Assembly: GCF_003346515.1 (NCBI RefSeq) | Contig: NZ_QQNA01000046.1 | Location: 1-43,950, forward strand | From: Streptomyces corynorhini | Lineage (GTDB): Bacteria > Actinomycetota > Actinomycetes > Streptomycetales > Streptomycetaceae | Length of the DNA stretch: 43,950 bases | Direction of reading: 5' to 3' | In this document: positions 36,571-43,950 of the stretch, in pieces | How the letters are laid out: every line of letters starts with the position of its first letter | Numbering within the stretch: position 1 is the first letter of the stretch | Program-made: the position numbers and the translations under genes | Notes under the pieces: generated by a model | Databases searched by the model: none | What the model was told of the DNA's origin: nothing | What the model saw: the letters and a program-made list of their open reading frames with translations, nothing else

Positions 36571-37857
36571 TCAGGCCTTCGGAGCCACCTTCGACAGCCC
36601 GTTGATCACACGGTCCATCGCGTCGCCGCCCGTCGGGTCGGTCAGGTTCGCCAGCATCTTCAGGGTGAACTTCATCAGCAGCGGATGGGTCAGCCCGCGC
36701 TCGGTCGCGATCTTCATGATCTTCGGGTTGCCGATCAGCTTCACGAAGGCACGGCCCATCGTGTAATAGCCGCCGTAGGTCTCCTTGAGCACCTTCGGAT
36801 AGTGCAGCAGGGCCAGTTCGCGCTGGGCGGGGGTGGCGCGGGCATGGGCCTGGACGATCACGTCCGCCGCGATCTGCCCCGACTCCATGGCATAGGCGAT
36901 GCCCTCGCCGTTGAACGGGTTGACCATGCCTCCCGCGTCACCGACCAGCAGCAGGCCCTTGGTGTAGTGCGGCTGCCGGTTGAAGGCCATCGGCAGCGCG
37001 GCGCCCCGGATCGGCATCGTCATGTTGTCGGGGACGTACCCCCACTCCTCCGGCATCGACGCGCACCACGCCTTGAGCACCTCGCGCCAGTCCAGCTCCT
37101 TGTACGCGGAGGAGGAGTTGAGGATGCCCAGTCCGACGTTGGACGTACCGTCGCCCATGCCGAAGATCCACCCGTAGCCGGGCAGCAGCTTGTCCTCGCC
37201 GGGACCGCGCCGGTCCCACAGCTCCAGCCACGACTCCAGGTAGTCGTCGTCGTGGCGGGGCGAGGTGAAGTACGTGCGCACGGCCACGCCCATCGGCCGG
37301 TCCTCGCGCCGGTGCAGCCCCATGGCGAGCGACAGCCGTGTCGAGTTGCCGTCGGCGGCGACGACCAGCGGGGCGTGGAAGGTGACCGGGGTCTTCTCCT
37401 CGCCGAGCTTGGCGTGCACTCCGGTGATCCGGCCGGTGCGCCCGTCCAGGATCGGGGCGCCGACGTTGCAGCGCTCGTGCAGCCGCGCGCCGGCCTTCTG
37501 CGCCTGCCGCGCGAGCTGTTCGTCGAAGTCGTCGCGCTTGCGGACCAGTCCGTAGTCCGGATAGGTGGCGAGGTCGGGCCAGTCCAGTTGCAGCCGTACG
37601 CCGCCGCCGATGATCCGCAGGCCCTTGTTGCGCAGCCAGCCGGCCTCCTCGGAGATGTCGATCCCCATCGAGACCAGCTGCTTGGTGGCGCGCGGCGTCA
37701 GGCCGTCGCCGCAGACCTTCTCGCGCGGGAACGCCGTCTTCTCCAGCAGCAGGACGTCCAGACCCGCCTTGGCCAGGTAGTACGCGGTGGTCGAGCCGGC
37801 CGGCCCCGCGCCGACGACAATCACATCCGCGGTGTTCTCGGAGAGGGGCTCGGTCAC
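36571..37857 (-). CDS. geranylgeranyl reductase-family flavoprotein (probable menaquinone reductase MenJ)
   Basis: A 428-residue FAD-dependent reductase. GAGPAG (16-21) of the dinucleotide-binding fold; KVCGDGLTPRA (C49) typical of the GGR/MenJ group; second FAD motif GDAGGMVNPFNGEGI (306-320). Family members saturate isoprenoid double bonds: chlorophyll or archaeal lipids, or in actinobacteria one double bond of the menaquinone side chain (MenJ). Its neighbour menG and nearby nuo support the menaquinone reading. GTG start with GGGAG about 10 nt upstream. It diverges from a GNAT gene. Confidence 0.88.
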   Translation of the reverse strand: MTEPLSENTADVIVVGAGPAGSTTAYYLAKAGLDVLLLEKTAFPREKVCGDGLTPRATKQLVSMGIDISEEAGWLRNKGLRIIGGGVRLQLDWPDLATYPDYGLVRKRDDFDEQLARQAQKAGARLHERCNVGAPILDGRTGRITGVHAKLGEEKTPVTFHAPLVVAADGNSTRLSLAMGLHRREDRPMGVAVRTYFTSPRHDDDYLESWLELWDRRGPGEDKLLPGYGWIFGMGDGTSNVGLGILNSSSAYKELDWREVLKAWCASMPEEWGYVPDNMTMPIRGAALPMAFNRQPHYTKGLLLVGDAGGMVNPFNGEGIAYAMESGQIAADVIVQAHARATPAQRELALLHYPKVLKETYGGYYTMGRAFVKLIGNPKIMKIATERGLTHPLLMKFTLKMLANLTDPTGGDAMDRVINGLSKVAPKA

Positions 37858-37955
37858 AGCGGGTTCTCCCGAAGACTCGAAATGGTGTACCGACTGGCAC
37901 TCGACATGTGCAGTCTATGGGTGCGTACCGATCTCTCCAGTGAAGGGCTGCCCTC

Positions 37956-38486
37956 GTGGACCACATGACCAAGCCGCTCCCCGTGCTGCGGCTCCGCGTG
38001 CCGACGGACGAGGACGCGTTCCACTGGCACCACGTCTTCAACGACCGCGAGGTGATGGAGTTCCACGGCGGCGCCCCGGCCGAGCGGTCGGTGTACGCGG
38101 AGCTGACCGCGCGCCAGCGCAGACACGACGCGGAGCGCGGCTTCTGCCTCTGGACGGTGCTGGACGAGCACGGCGAGGTCATCGGCTTCACCGGCGCGCA
38201 GCCCTGGCCGCACGAGACCTTCGGGCCGGTCGGCGAGATCGAGATCGGCTGGCGGCTGGGGCGCGCGCACTGGGGCCGGGGCTACGCGACGGCCGCCGCA
38301 AGGACCACCGTCGAGCGAGCACGGGCGGCGGGCGTCGAGCGGGTCGTGGCGATGGTCAACTCGCGCAACGAGCGCTCGGCGGCGGTGGCGCGGCGGCTGG
38401 GCATGGAGCTGACCGAGACCTATCCGTTCACCTCGCCGAAGTACGAGACGGAGCAGCGGGCACTCTGCTTCCGGCTGGAGCTGTGA
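37956..38486 (+). CDS. GNAT-family N-acetyltransferase (RimJ/RimL type)
   Basis: A 176-residue acetyl-CoA-dependent acetyltransferase. The EIGWRLGRAHWGRGYATAA segment holds the R/QxxGxG/A acetyl-CoA loop, and VNSRNERSAAVARRLGM is the standard motif B. It resembles ribosomal-protein-type acetyltransferases (RimJ/L), but the substrate is unknown. The GTG at 37956 has GAAGGG 8 nt upstream; the ATG at 37965 is an alternative only three codons in. It diverges from the MenJ-like gene across 98 bp and is followed by an unusual repeat and hairpin. Confidence 0.88.
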   Translation: MDHMTKPLPVLRLRVPTDEDAFHWHHVFNDREVMEFHGGAPAERSVYAELTARQRRHDAERGFCLWTVLDEHGEVIGFTGAQPWPHETFGPVGEIEIGWRLGRAHWGRGYATAAARTTVERARAAGVERVVAMVNSRNERSAAVARRLGMELTETYPFTSPKYETEQRALCFRLEL

Positions 38487-38509
38487 GCTGACGCCCGGTT
38501 CCCGGGGGT

Positions 38510-38549
38510 GCCGGTACGGGGGTGCGCTCCTCGGCGCCCCCGTACCGGC
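38510..38549 (+). terminator. hairpin after GNAT gene
   Basis: A 13-bp perfect stem (38510-38522 with 38537-38549). The right arm is the first unit of the 14-bp array, so later units could pair with the left arm too. An outer 12-bp stem (38495-38506 with 38609-38620) encloses the whole array. Confidence 0.75.
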
Positions 38550-38620
38550 GCCCCCACACCGGCGCCCCCGTACCGGCACATCCGTACCGGCACACCCCTC
38601 CCAGCACACCCGGGAACCGG
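38537..38620. repeat. six degenerate 14-bp tandem repeats
   Basis: Units start at 38537, 38551, 38565, 38579, 38593 and 38607 with exact 14-bp spacing. Unit 1 is CCCCCGTACCGGCG; units 1-4 keep the CCGGC core and drift gradually; unit 5 is the most diverged, and unit 6 (CACCCGGGAACCGG) becomes the right arm of the outer stem. Non-coding. Confidence 0.85.
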
Positions 38621-38760
38621 CCCGCAAGAACTGCCCCTCGGGCATGCCTCTGTCATTTGCGGCCAAGTCGAGCGAACACGCGGAAGGGATCTCCCACTTC
38701 CTCGGATGCTGTCCGGGCACCGGCCCACTCCGGGCCGGTCCCACCGAAGGAGTGGTTTCC

Positions 38761-39291
38761 TTGAAGAAGATCCTGGCCCGAGGCGCTGCCGCCCTCGCCG
38801 CCGCTTCGCTCACTCTCCTGTCCCCGATCGCCTCCGCCCAGGCGGCCGTCACGGCCGACCACGCCGGGATGACCTGGACCGTGGCCGGCAAGGGAAGCGA
38901 CGGCACCGTCCACGTCGGATCCGACTCGGTGACCGACGCCTACAACGGTGACACCCCAGCCACCGCCTCGCTGCCGGTGCTGTGCCTGAGAATCACCAAC
39001 GCCCCCGTCCCGGCCGGCATCACCCCGACCTTCTACATCGGCTGGGCGCGCGGCACGGTCGCGGCGACCCCGCCCGTCCAGGGCACCGCCCTCACCAGCC
39101 GGGCCGTCGCCGACGCCCTGTGCGCGCAGTACTACGGAGAGGGCTGGCGGACGGCCGAGTTCCACGACGGCCGCTACGGCGCGAACCTGGAGGGCTCGGG
39201 CGGCTGGGCGTTCTGGGCCCACGGCTACCTGCCGGAGAACACCCGCTTCTGGACCGCCATCAACGACACGAACGCCAACCCCTGGAGCTGA
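38761..39291 (+). CDS. small secreted protein of unknown function
   Basis: A 176-residue exported protein. A Sec signal peptide (basic KK, hydrophobic ARGAAALAAASLTLLSPIASA, cut near AQA) precedes an about 148-residue mature domain rich in Gly, Thr and aromatic residues, ending AFWAHGYLPENTRFWTAIND. Two cysteines (in VLCLRI and ALCAQYY) could form a disulfide. I chose the TTG at 38761 because AAGGAG lies 8 nt upstream; the in-frame ATG at 38644 would bury the signal peptide. I do not recognise the family. The aromatic-rich C-terminus suggests a surface or carbohydrate-binding role, which is only a guess. Confidence 0.8.
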   Translation: MKKILARGAAALAAASLTLLSPIASAQAAVTADHAGMTWTVAGKGSDGTVHVGSDSVTDAYNGDTPATASLPVLCLRITNAPVPAGITPTFYIGWARGTVAATPPVQGTALTSRAVADALCAQYYGEGWRTAEFHDGRYGANLEGSGGWAFWAHGYLPENTRFWTAINDTNANPWS

Positions 39292-39300
39292 CCCGGCGAC

Positions 39301-39339
39301 GGGCGTGCGGTACGTGCGTCACGCGCGTACCGCACGCCC
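39301..39339. terminator. bidirectional terminator, secreted protein / menG
   Basis: A 14-bp perfect stem (39301-39314 with 39326-39339), extendable by two pairs, between convergent stops at 39291 and 39395. Confidence 0.85.
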
Positions 39340-39394
39340 CCGCGGGGGACGGCGGAGGAACGGCACGGACGGCACGGACGGCGAGCGCGCGGCG

Positions 39395-40087
39395 TCAGGC
39401 GCGTACGCCCCGGTGCAGCGCCACGATCCCGCCCGTCAGGTCGCGCCAGGCCACCTTGGACCAGCCCGCGCCCTGGAGCCGCGCCGCGAGACCCGGCTGG
39501 TCGGGCCAGGCGCGGATCGACTCGGCGAGATAGACGTACGCGTCGGGGTTGGAGGAGACGGCGCGCGCGGTCGGCGGCAGCGCCCGCATCAGGTACTCCT
39601 CGTAGACGGTACGGAACGGCGCCCAGGTCGGATGCGAGAACTCGCAGATCACGACCCGCCCGCCCGGCTTCGTCACCCGGTACAGCTCGCGCAGCGCGAG
39701 GTCCGTGTCCTGGACGTTGCGCAGCCCGAAGGAGATCGTCACCGCGTCGAAGACCCCGTCGGCGAACGGCAGCTTCGTCGCGTCCCCGGCCGTGAACGGC
39801 ATCCAGGAGTGCCGCTTCTTGCCCTCGCGCAGCATGCCGAGCGAGAAGTCGCAGGGCACGACGTACGCGCCGGTGGCGGCGAAGCTCATCGAGGAGGTGG
39901 CGGTGCCCGCCGCCAGGTCGAGGACCTTCTCCGCCGGGCGCGCGTTCACCGCCCTGGCGACCTCCTTGCGCCACCGGCGGTCCTGGCCGAGCGAGAGCAC
40001 GTCGTTGGTCAGGTCGTAGTTCGCCGCCACGTCGTCGAACATCGAGGCGACTTCGTGCGGCTGCTTGTCCAGGGAGGCTCGGGTCAC
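39395..40087 (-). CDS. menG: demethylmenaquinone methyltransferase
   Basis: A 230-residue SAM-dependent methyltransferase (UbiE/MenG family) that methylates demethylmenaquinone to menaquinone, the last common step. Signatures: [17 protein letters not shown] (24-40), SAM motif VLDLAAGT (55-62), ISFGLRNV and [17 protein letters not shown]. Near-colinear with the mycobacterial MenG, whose protein begins at the same point. I chose the GTG at 40087; an ATG nine bases earlier (40096) has no better ribosome-binding site. The acyltransferase gene lies 38 bp upstream on the same strand. Confidence 0.95.
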   Translation of the reverse strand: MTRASLDKQPHEVASMFDDVAANYDLTNDVLSLGQDRRWRKEVARAVNARPAEKVLDLAAGTATSSMSFAATGAYVVPCDFSLGMLREGKKRHSWMPFTAGDATKLPFADGVFDAVTISFGLRNVQDTDLALRELYRVTKPGGRVVICEFSHPTWAPFRTVYEEYLMRALPPTARAVSSNPDAYVYLAESIRAWPDQPGLAARLQGAGWSKVAWRDLTGGIVALHRGVRA

Positions 40088-40125
40088 GCACTCCATTGTG
40101 GCAGTGCGCGACCCGTCGCCCGCGT

Positions 40126-41301
40126 TCAGGGCAGCAGCCTCGGCCGCCGTTTCGCGGCGACGTCCTCCACCCAGCCGAAGAGCGCGACGGCGAGCGCGAT
40201 CAGCACCCAGGCGATGCCGAACTGGAACCACATGCTGTCGAGCGGCAGATCCCGCTCGAAGGCGGGAACGTCCCACATCAGGTCGATCAGCGGCACACTC
40301 GCCATCAGCGCCACCTCGTGCCAGAGGTAGACCGTCACCGCGCGCGCGTTGAAGACCGAGACGATCCGGTCGGCCACCGGCCGCCGCGCCAGCCACCCGA
40401 AGTCCGGCCGGAACCGCAGCAGCGGCAGCACGAACCCCGCCGACCAGAGCGCCTGCGCGAGCGGGATGTCGTCCAGGTCGTACGTCCCGTCCACCCGGTG
40501 GCCGAAGGCCCACCACGCGCCGGCCGCCATCAGCGGCGCCGCCGCCGCGAGCACGGCGGCCGGACGCAGCCGGTCGAGCACGCCGTCGCGGTGCGCGAAC
40601 CCGAGCAGCCAGCAGAACAGGAAGACCGACAGATCGCTGAGCGCGGAGCCCAGCCGCCCGTCCGGCACGCTCCACACCGTCTCGAAGAGCACGACGGGGA
40701 CGAGGGAGAGCAGCAGCACGGGCAGCGGCGCGAGCCTCAGCACCCGCAGCAGGACGGGCGAGAGCAGCACGAACCACAGATACGTCCGCAGGTACCAGAG
40801 CACCGCCCACGCCTGCTCGCCCCACGCGTCGCCCGGCGGGTCCCCGACGGGCAGCACCCAGTAGAGGGCGTCGGCGCCCGGCAGCCAGCCGTGCTTCGCC
40901 ATGGCCACGCCCAGGACGGCCCCGAACACCCACAACGGGACCAGCAGCCGCCGCAGCCGGGACCGCACGACCCGGGCGGCGGGCCGCTCCAGGGAGCGCG
41001 CCATCAGCGATCCGGCGAGGGCGAACATCACCCCCATGGACGGGAAGACGAACCCCAGCCAGGGCCACTCGAAGGTGTGGTACGCGACGACGCGGACCAG
41101 CGCGAAGGCGCGCAGCGCGTCGAAGTACCGGTCACGTCCGGCGCCGGACGGCGCGACGGACGGCGCTCCGGACGGCGCTCCGAACGGCGCGGCGGAGGAC
41201 GTTCCCGAGGACGCCACCGGTCGCACTGCCGACGGCGCCCCCGACGGCGCCCCCGACGGCGCGGCCCTGCGGTGCGCGGCCCTGCGGTGCGCGCCCGCCA
41301 T
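40126..41301 (-). CDS. acyltransferase-3 family membrane protein
   Basis: A 391-residue integral-membrane acyltransferase (OafA/YrhL/NolL family) with about 10 helices. Conserved first-helix region [23 protein letters not shown] (basic residues and the family His). Family members O- or N-acylate surface polysaccharides. The N-terminal 55 residues are a Ser/Ala/Gly/Pro repeat (several PSGAPSGAP units), probably cytoplasmic and disordered. The ATG overlaps the glycosyltransferase stop by one base (TGATG), so the two are co-translated and probably modify the same polymer. Confidence 0.9.
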   Translation of the reverse strand: MAGAHRRAAHRRAAPSGAPSGAPSAVRPVASSGTSSAAPFGAPSGAPSVAPSGAGRDRYFDALRAFALVRVVAYHTFEWPWLGFVFPSMGVMFALAGSLMARSLERPAARVVRSRLRRLLVPLWVFGAVLGVAMAKHGWLPGADALYWVLPVGDPPGDAWGEQAWAVLWYLRTYLWFVLLSPVLLRVLRLAPLPVLLLSLVPVVLFETVWSVPDGRLGSALSDLSVFLFCWLLGFAHRDGVLDRLRPAAVLAAAAPLMAAGAWWAFGHRVDGTYDLDDIPLAQALWSAGFVLPLLRFRPDFGWLARRPVADRIVSVFNARAVTVYLWHEVALMASVPLIDLMWDVPAFERDLPLDSMWFQFGIAWVLIALAVALFGWVEDVAAKRRPRLLP

Positions 41302-43667
41302 CAGGCCGCCCCCGTCCCCGCGCGCGGCGTGCCGACCTCGCCCGTGCGCTTGAGCTTCTGCCAGCGCAGCCGGCCGCCGGTGAGCGCCGTGACCGACGAG
41401 TGGATCAGCACGAGATACATCAGCTGGCGGTAGGCGACCTGCTGCAACGGCAGCATCAGCAGATACCGGTACTTCTCCCGGTCCAGCCGGAACGCGTAGG
41501 CCGCGCAGAGCAGTTGCACCAGCAGCACGGCGAGCCACGCCAGCAGCGACGCCCGGAAGTCCACGAAGATCATCGCGTAGACCGTGAACACGTCGATGAG
41601 GGGCGCGAAGACGGGCGTCACCACCTGGAAGAGCACCACCAGCGGCATCCCCACCCGGCCGAACCGCCCCGAGGGCCCCTTGTCGAGGACCGACCCCCGG
41701 TGCTTCCACAGCGCCTGCATCGTGCCGTAGCTCCAGCGGTAACGCTGGCGCCACAGCTGCCCGACGCTCGCGGGCGCCTCCGTCCACGCGCGCGCGTGCT
41801 CCGCGTAGACGACGCGCCAACCGGCCCGGTGCAGGGCGATGGTGATGTCGGTGTCCTCGGCGAGGGTGTCCTCGCTCATCCCGCCGACCGCGAGGACGGC
41901 CTCCCGGCGGAAGGCGCCGATCGCGCCGGGGATGGTGGGCATGCAGCGCAGCAGGTCGTACATCCGGCGGTCCAGGTTGAAGCCCATCACGTACTCGATG
42001 TGCTGCCAGGCGCCGATCAGCGTGTCCCGGTTGCCGACCTTGGCGTTGCCCGCGACCGCGCCGACCTCCGGGTCGCCGAAGGGCTGGACGAGCAGGCGTA
42101 CGGTGTCGGGCTCGAAGACGGTGTCGCCGTCCATCATCACGACGATGTCGTACCTGGCCTGCCGTACGCCGTTGTTGAGCGCGGCCGACTTCCCGGCGTT
42201 CTCCTGGCGGATCACCCGGACGTTCGGCAGGCCCAGGGACTCCGCGATCTCGGCGGTGCCGTCGGTGGAGCCGTCGTCGACGACGACGATCTCGATCGGG
42301 TGCGTGCTGGCGGCGAGGGAGTTGAGGGTGTTGGCGATGCACTCCTTCTCGTTGTACGCGGGGACGATCACGCTCACCGGTTCGTACACCGGCGGCCCCC
42401 ACGAGAAGCGCCGTCTGTTGCGCTGCCGGTAGTGGCGGCGGGCGAGCAGGAGCATCAGCCCGAACCTGGCCATCACGGCGACTCCGACGACCGCGAGACC
42501 GGCGGCGAGACCGGGTACGCACCACTCGGCGACGGCGACGGCGGCGAGCAGGGCACGCCCCTCCCAGAGGGTGGTGCCGGTGGCCTTGTGGTGGGCGGCC
42601 TGTTCGGGGTTGCCGGTCAGGGCGTCCTGGCCGGGCCCCGGGGCCTGTCCCCGGCCCTGCGGCCGGTCCCGGCCCTGTACCTGGCCCTGTCCCTCGCCCT
42701 CTCCGTCGCTCTGTCCCTGCCCGTCGGCCTGTCCGTCGCCCTGAGCCTCGCTCTGCCGCTGGGCTCCGCTGACGGTGGTGAAGGTGTACCCCTTCGCCTT
42801 CATCTTCTTGATGTAGCGGTCCAGCGCCACCAGCGTCTCGTCGCGGTTGCCGCCCGCGTCGTGGAAGAGCACGGCGGCGCCCTTGCCCTTCTTCGGGGTC
42901 GCCCACTTGATGATCTTGTCGACCCCCGGAAGCTGCCAGTCCTCGCTGTCGGTGTCGATGAAGACGCTCGTGTACCCCATCGCGCCGAGCCTCTTGTAGA
43001 CCGGCCAGCTCTCGTTGTCGATCGCGTCGTTCGTGGAGGAGTACGGGGCGCGGAACAGCGTCGTCGTGATCCCGGCGGCCCCCGCCAGCGCCAATTGCGT
43101 CTGGGCTATCTCCCGTTTGACGCGCGAGGCGCTCTGATACGAGAGATCGACGTGGGTGAAGGTGTGGACGCCGACCTCGTTGCCGTCCGCGACCATCCGC
43201 CTCACCACTCCCGGATAGCGGGAGATCATGGAGCCGATCAGGAAGAACGTACCGGGCACGTCGTGGTCGTCGAGGATCTTGAGGACCTTCGCGGTGTACG
43301 TGGGATCGGGCCCGTCGTCGAAGGTCAGCACGATGGTCTTGTCGGCCACGGACCCGGTGCGGGCCCGGCCGTTGTCGAAAGTGAGGAAGGGCCCGCCGTC
43401 GGCGACGGACTCGGGCACCTCGCTGCCGCTGGCGTCGGACCGTACGCGCTGGTCACCGCCGACCTCGGAGCGCAGATAGCCGTCGAGCAGCAACACGCTG
43501 ACCAGGCCGACGAGGAGCAGCAGGGCGACGATCACGCGCGGCCTGGGTACCGCCTGCCTGCGGACGCGCTCCATGCGGCCGGGCGTGGCGTGACGGCGCG
43601 TGGCGTGAGGGGACTTGGCGGGGTGGGACTTGGCGGGGCGGGACTTGGCGGGGCGGGGCTGCGTCAT
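41301..43667 (-). CDS. bifunctional polysaccharide deacetylase-glycosyltransferase (GT2)
   Basis: A 788-residue membrane enzyme joining a NodB-type (CE4) deacetylase to a processive GT2. Deacetylase: D117-D118 (TFDDGPD), H168 and H172 (VHTFTH), R206 (RAPYS), H269 (LFHD). A Gly/Gln linker (300-350), then GT2: D464-D465, DGD at 513-515, E604-D605 and QRYRW (641-645), followed by C-terminal helices. One TM (45-62) puts the deacetylase outside. This layout and the adjacent acyltransferase resemble Streptomyces MatAB and Pga/Ica poly-N-acetylglucosamine systems; polymer identity is inferred. The ATG at 43667 lies in the unique spacer; the longer GTG at 43688 lies inside the inverted repeat and is not trustworthy. 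The N-terminus has a PAKS repeat. Confidence 0.92.
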   Translation of the reverse strand: MTQPRPAKSRPAKSHPAKSPHATRRHATPGRMERVRRQAVPRPRVIVALLLLVGLVSVLLLDGYLRSEVGGDQRVRSDASGSEVPESVADGGPFLTFDNGRARTGSVADKTIVLTFDDGPDPTYTAKVLKILDDHDVPGTFFLIGSMISRYPGVVRRMVADGNEVGVHTFTHVDLSYQSASRVKREIAQTQLALAGAAGITTTLFRAPYSSTNDAIDNESWPVYKRLGAMGYTSVFIDTDSEDWQLPGVDKIIKWATPKKGKGAAVLFHDAGGNRDETLVALDRYIKKMKAKGYTFTTVSGAQRQSEAQGDGQADGQGQSDGEGEGQGQVQGRDRPQGRGQAPGPGQDALTGNPEQAAHHKATGTTLWEGRALLAAVAVAEWCVPGLAAGLAVVGVAVMARFGLMLLLARRHYRQRNRRRFSWGPPVYEPVSVIVPAYNEKECIANTLNSLAASTHPIEIVVVDDGSTDGTAEIAESLGLPNVRVIRQENAGKSAALNNGVRQARYDIVVMMDGDTVFEPDTVRLLVQPFGDPEVGAVAGNAKVGNRDTLIGAWQHIEYVMGFNLDRRMYDLLRCMPTIPGAIGAFRREAVLAVGGMSEDTLAEDTDITIALHRAGWRVVYAEHARAWTEAPASVGQLWRQRYRWSYGTMQALWKHRGSVLDKGPSGRFGRVGMPLVVLFQVVTPVFAPLIDVFTVYAMIFVDFRASLLAWLAVLLVQLLCAAYAFRLDREKYRYLLMLPLQQVAYRQLMYLVLIHSSVTALTGGRLRWQKLKRTGEVGTPRAGTGAA

Positions 43668-43950
43668 GGGATCAGTTGCCGCCGTCACGCCACGCCCGGC
43701 CGCATGGAGCGCGTCCGCAGGCAGGCGGTACCCAGGCCGCGCGTGATCGTCGCCCTGCTGCTCCTCGTCGGCCTGGTCAGCGTGTTGCTGCTCGACGGCT
43801 ATCTGCGCTCCGAGGTCGGCGGTGACCAGCGCGTACGGTCCGACGCCAGCGGCAGCGAGGTGCCCGAGTCCGTCGCCGACGGCGGGCCCTTCCTCACTTT
43901 CGACAACGGCCGGGCCCGCACCGGGTCCGTGGCCGACAAGACCATCGTGC
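43328..43950. repeat. perfect 271-bp inverted repeat at window end
   Basis: 43680-43950 is the exact reverse complement of 43328-43598 over 271 bp, with an 81-bp unique spacer (43599-43679). Each arm contains the same N-terminal part of the deacetylase-glycosyltransferase gene. The repeat runs to the last base, so its real length is unknown. Confidence 0.98.
43704..43950 (+). pseudogene. inverted partial copy of the deacetylase-glycosyltransferase 5' region
   Basis: On the plus strand the right arm reads in frame from an ATG at 43704 (MERVRRQAVPRPRV, then the transmembrane segment) to the window end. It equals residues 32 onward of the minus-strand protein. It is either a fold-back artefact or the beginning of a true inverted duplication; it should not be counted as an independent gene without long-read support. 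Confidence 0.6.

Noticed and set aside
38537..38620. CRISPR array
   Set aside because: 14-bp units with no spacers and no cas genes.
43328..43950. Linear-chromosome telomere palindromes
   Set aside because: The repeated DNA is ordinary coding sequence of one gene and the region is core (nuo, menG), not a chromosome end with a series of short palindromes.

Overview
The window looks like chromosomal core DNA of a Streptomyces-type actinomycete. It is very GC-rich with long antisense shadow ORFs, GTG and TTG starts are common, and the genes include a complete 14-subunit nuo operon, a Streptomyces-griseus-type secreted aminopeptidase, MenG/GGR menaquinone genes and a ferredoxin-dependent 2-oxoacid oxidoreductase. 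I saw no prophage, integrase, IS element, tRNA, rRNA or CRISPR array.

Layout. 1-801: a hairpin at the window edge and a LuxR-type response regulator. 1147-4192: korA-korB, a 2-oxoacid:ferredoxin oxidoreductase. 4242-5589: a divergent HxlR regulator and a QorB-like NmrA reductase with a dyad operator between them. 5729-7921: a RarD-like transporter and a secreted M28 aminopeptidase. 8021-11413 (minus): ABC permease, ABC ATPase and a LolA-like membrane-anchored protein. 11744-12754 (minus): a long-chain polyprenyl diphosphate synthase. 12910-17988 (plus): POT peptide transporter, CocE/S15 hydrolase and fumarylacetoacetase. 18060-34063 (minus): nuoA-N in canonical order, with mostly 4-nt start/stop overlaps and a Rex-type operator upstream of nuoA. 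34782-36525 (plus): an NlpC/P60 endopeptidase behind a 718-bp regulatory region, and a GH25 muramidase. 36571-41301: a geranylgeranyl-reductase-family enzyme (probable MenJ), a GNAT acetyltransferase, a small secreted protein, MenG and an acyltransferase-3 protein. 41301-43667 (minus): a polysaccharide deacetylase-glycosyltransferase fusion.

How the genes fit together. Polyprenyl synthase, MenG and the GGR/MenJ-like enzyme make or finish menaquinone, and Nuo reduces it with NADH. KorAB feeds low-potential electrons to ferredoxin. A Rex-like site would couple nuo transcription to the NADH/NAD+ ratio. A second theme is the cell envelope: NlpC/P60, GH25, and the deacetylase-glycosyltransferase plus acyltransferase pair, which resembles poly-N-acetylglucosamine systems.

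The strangest sequence feature is at the right edge. Bases 43680-43950 are a perfect inverted copy of 43328-43598, the 5' part of the last gene, and the match runs off the window. The left edge also begins inside an inverted repeat (1-22 / 31-52). The right-hand case is most simply explained as a fold-back assembly or library artefact at a contig end, although a real inverted duplication is not excluded. I found no obviously new multi-gene system. The most worthwhile leads are the regulatory region before the NlpC/P60 gene, the 14-bp degenerate array at 38537-38620, the HxlR operator, and the inverted repeats at the edges.
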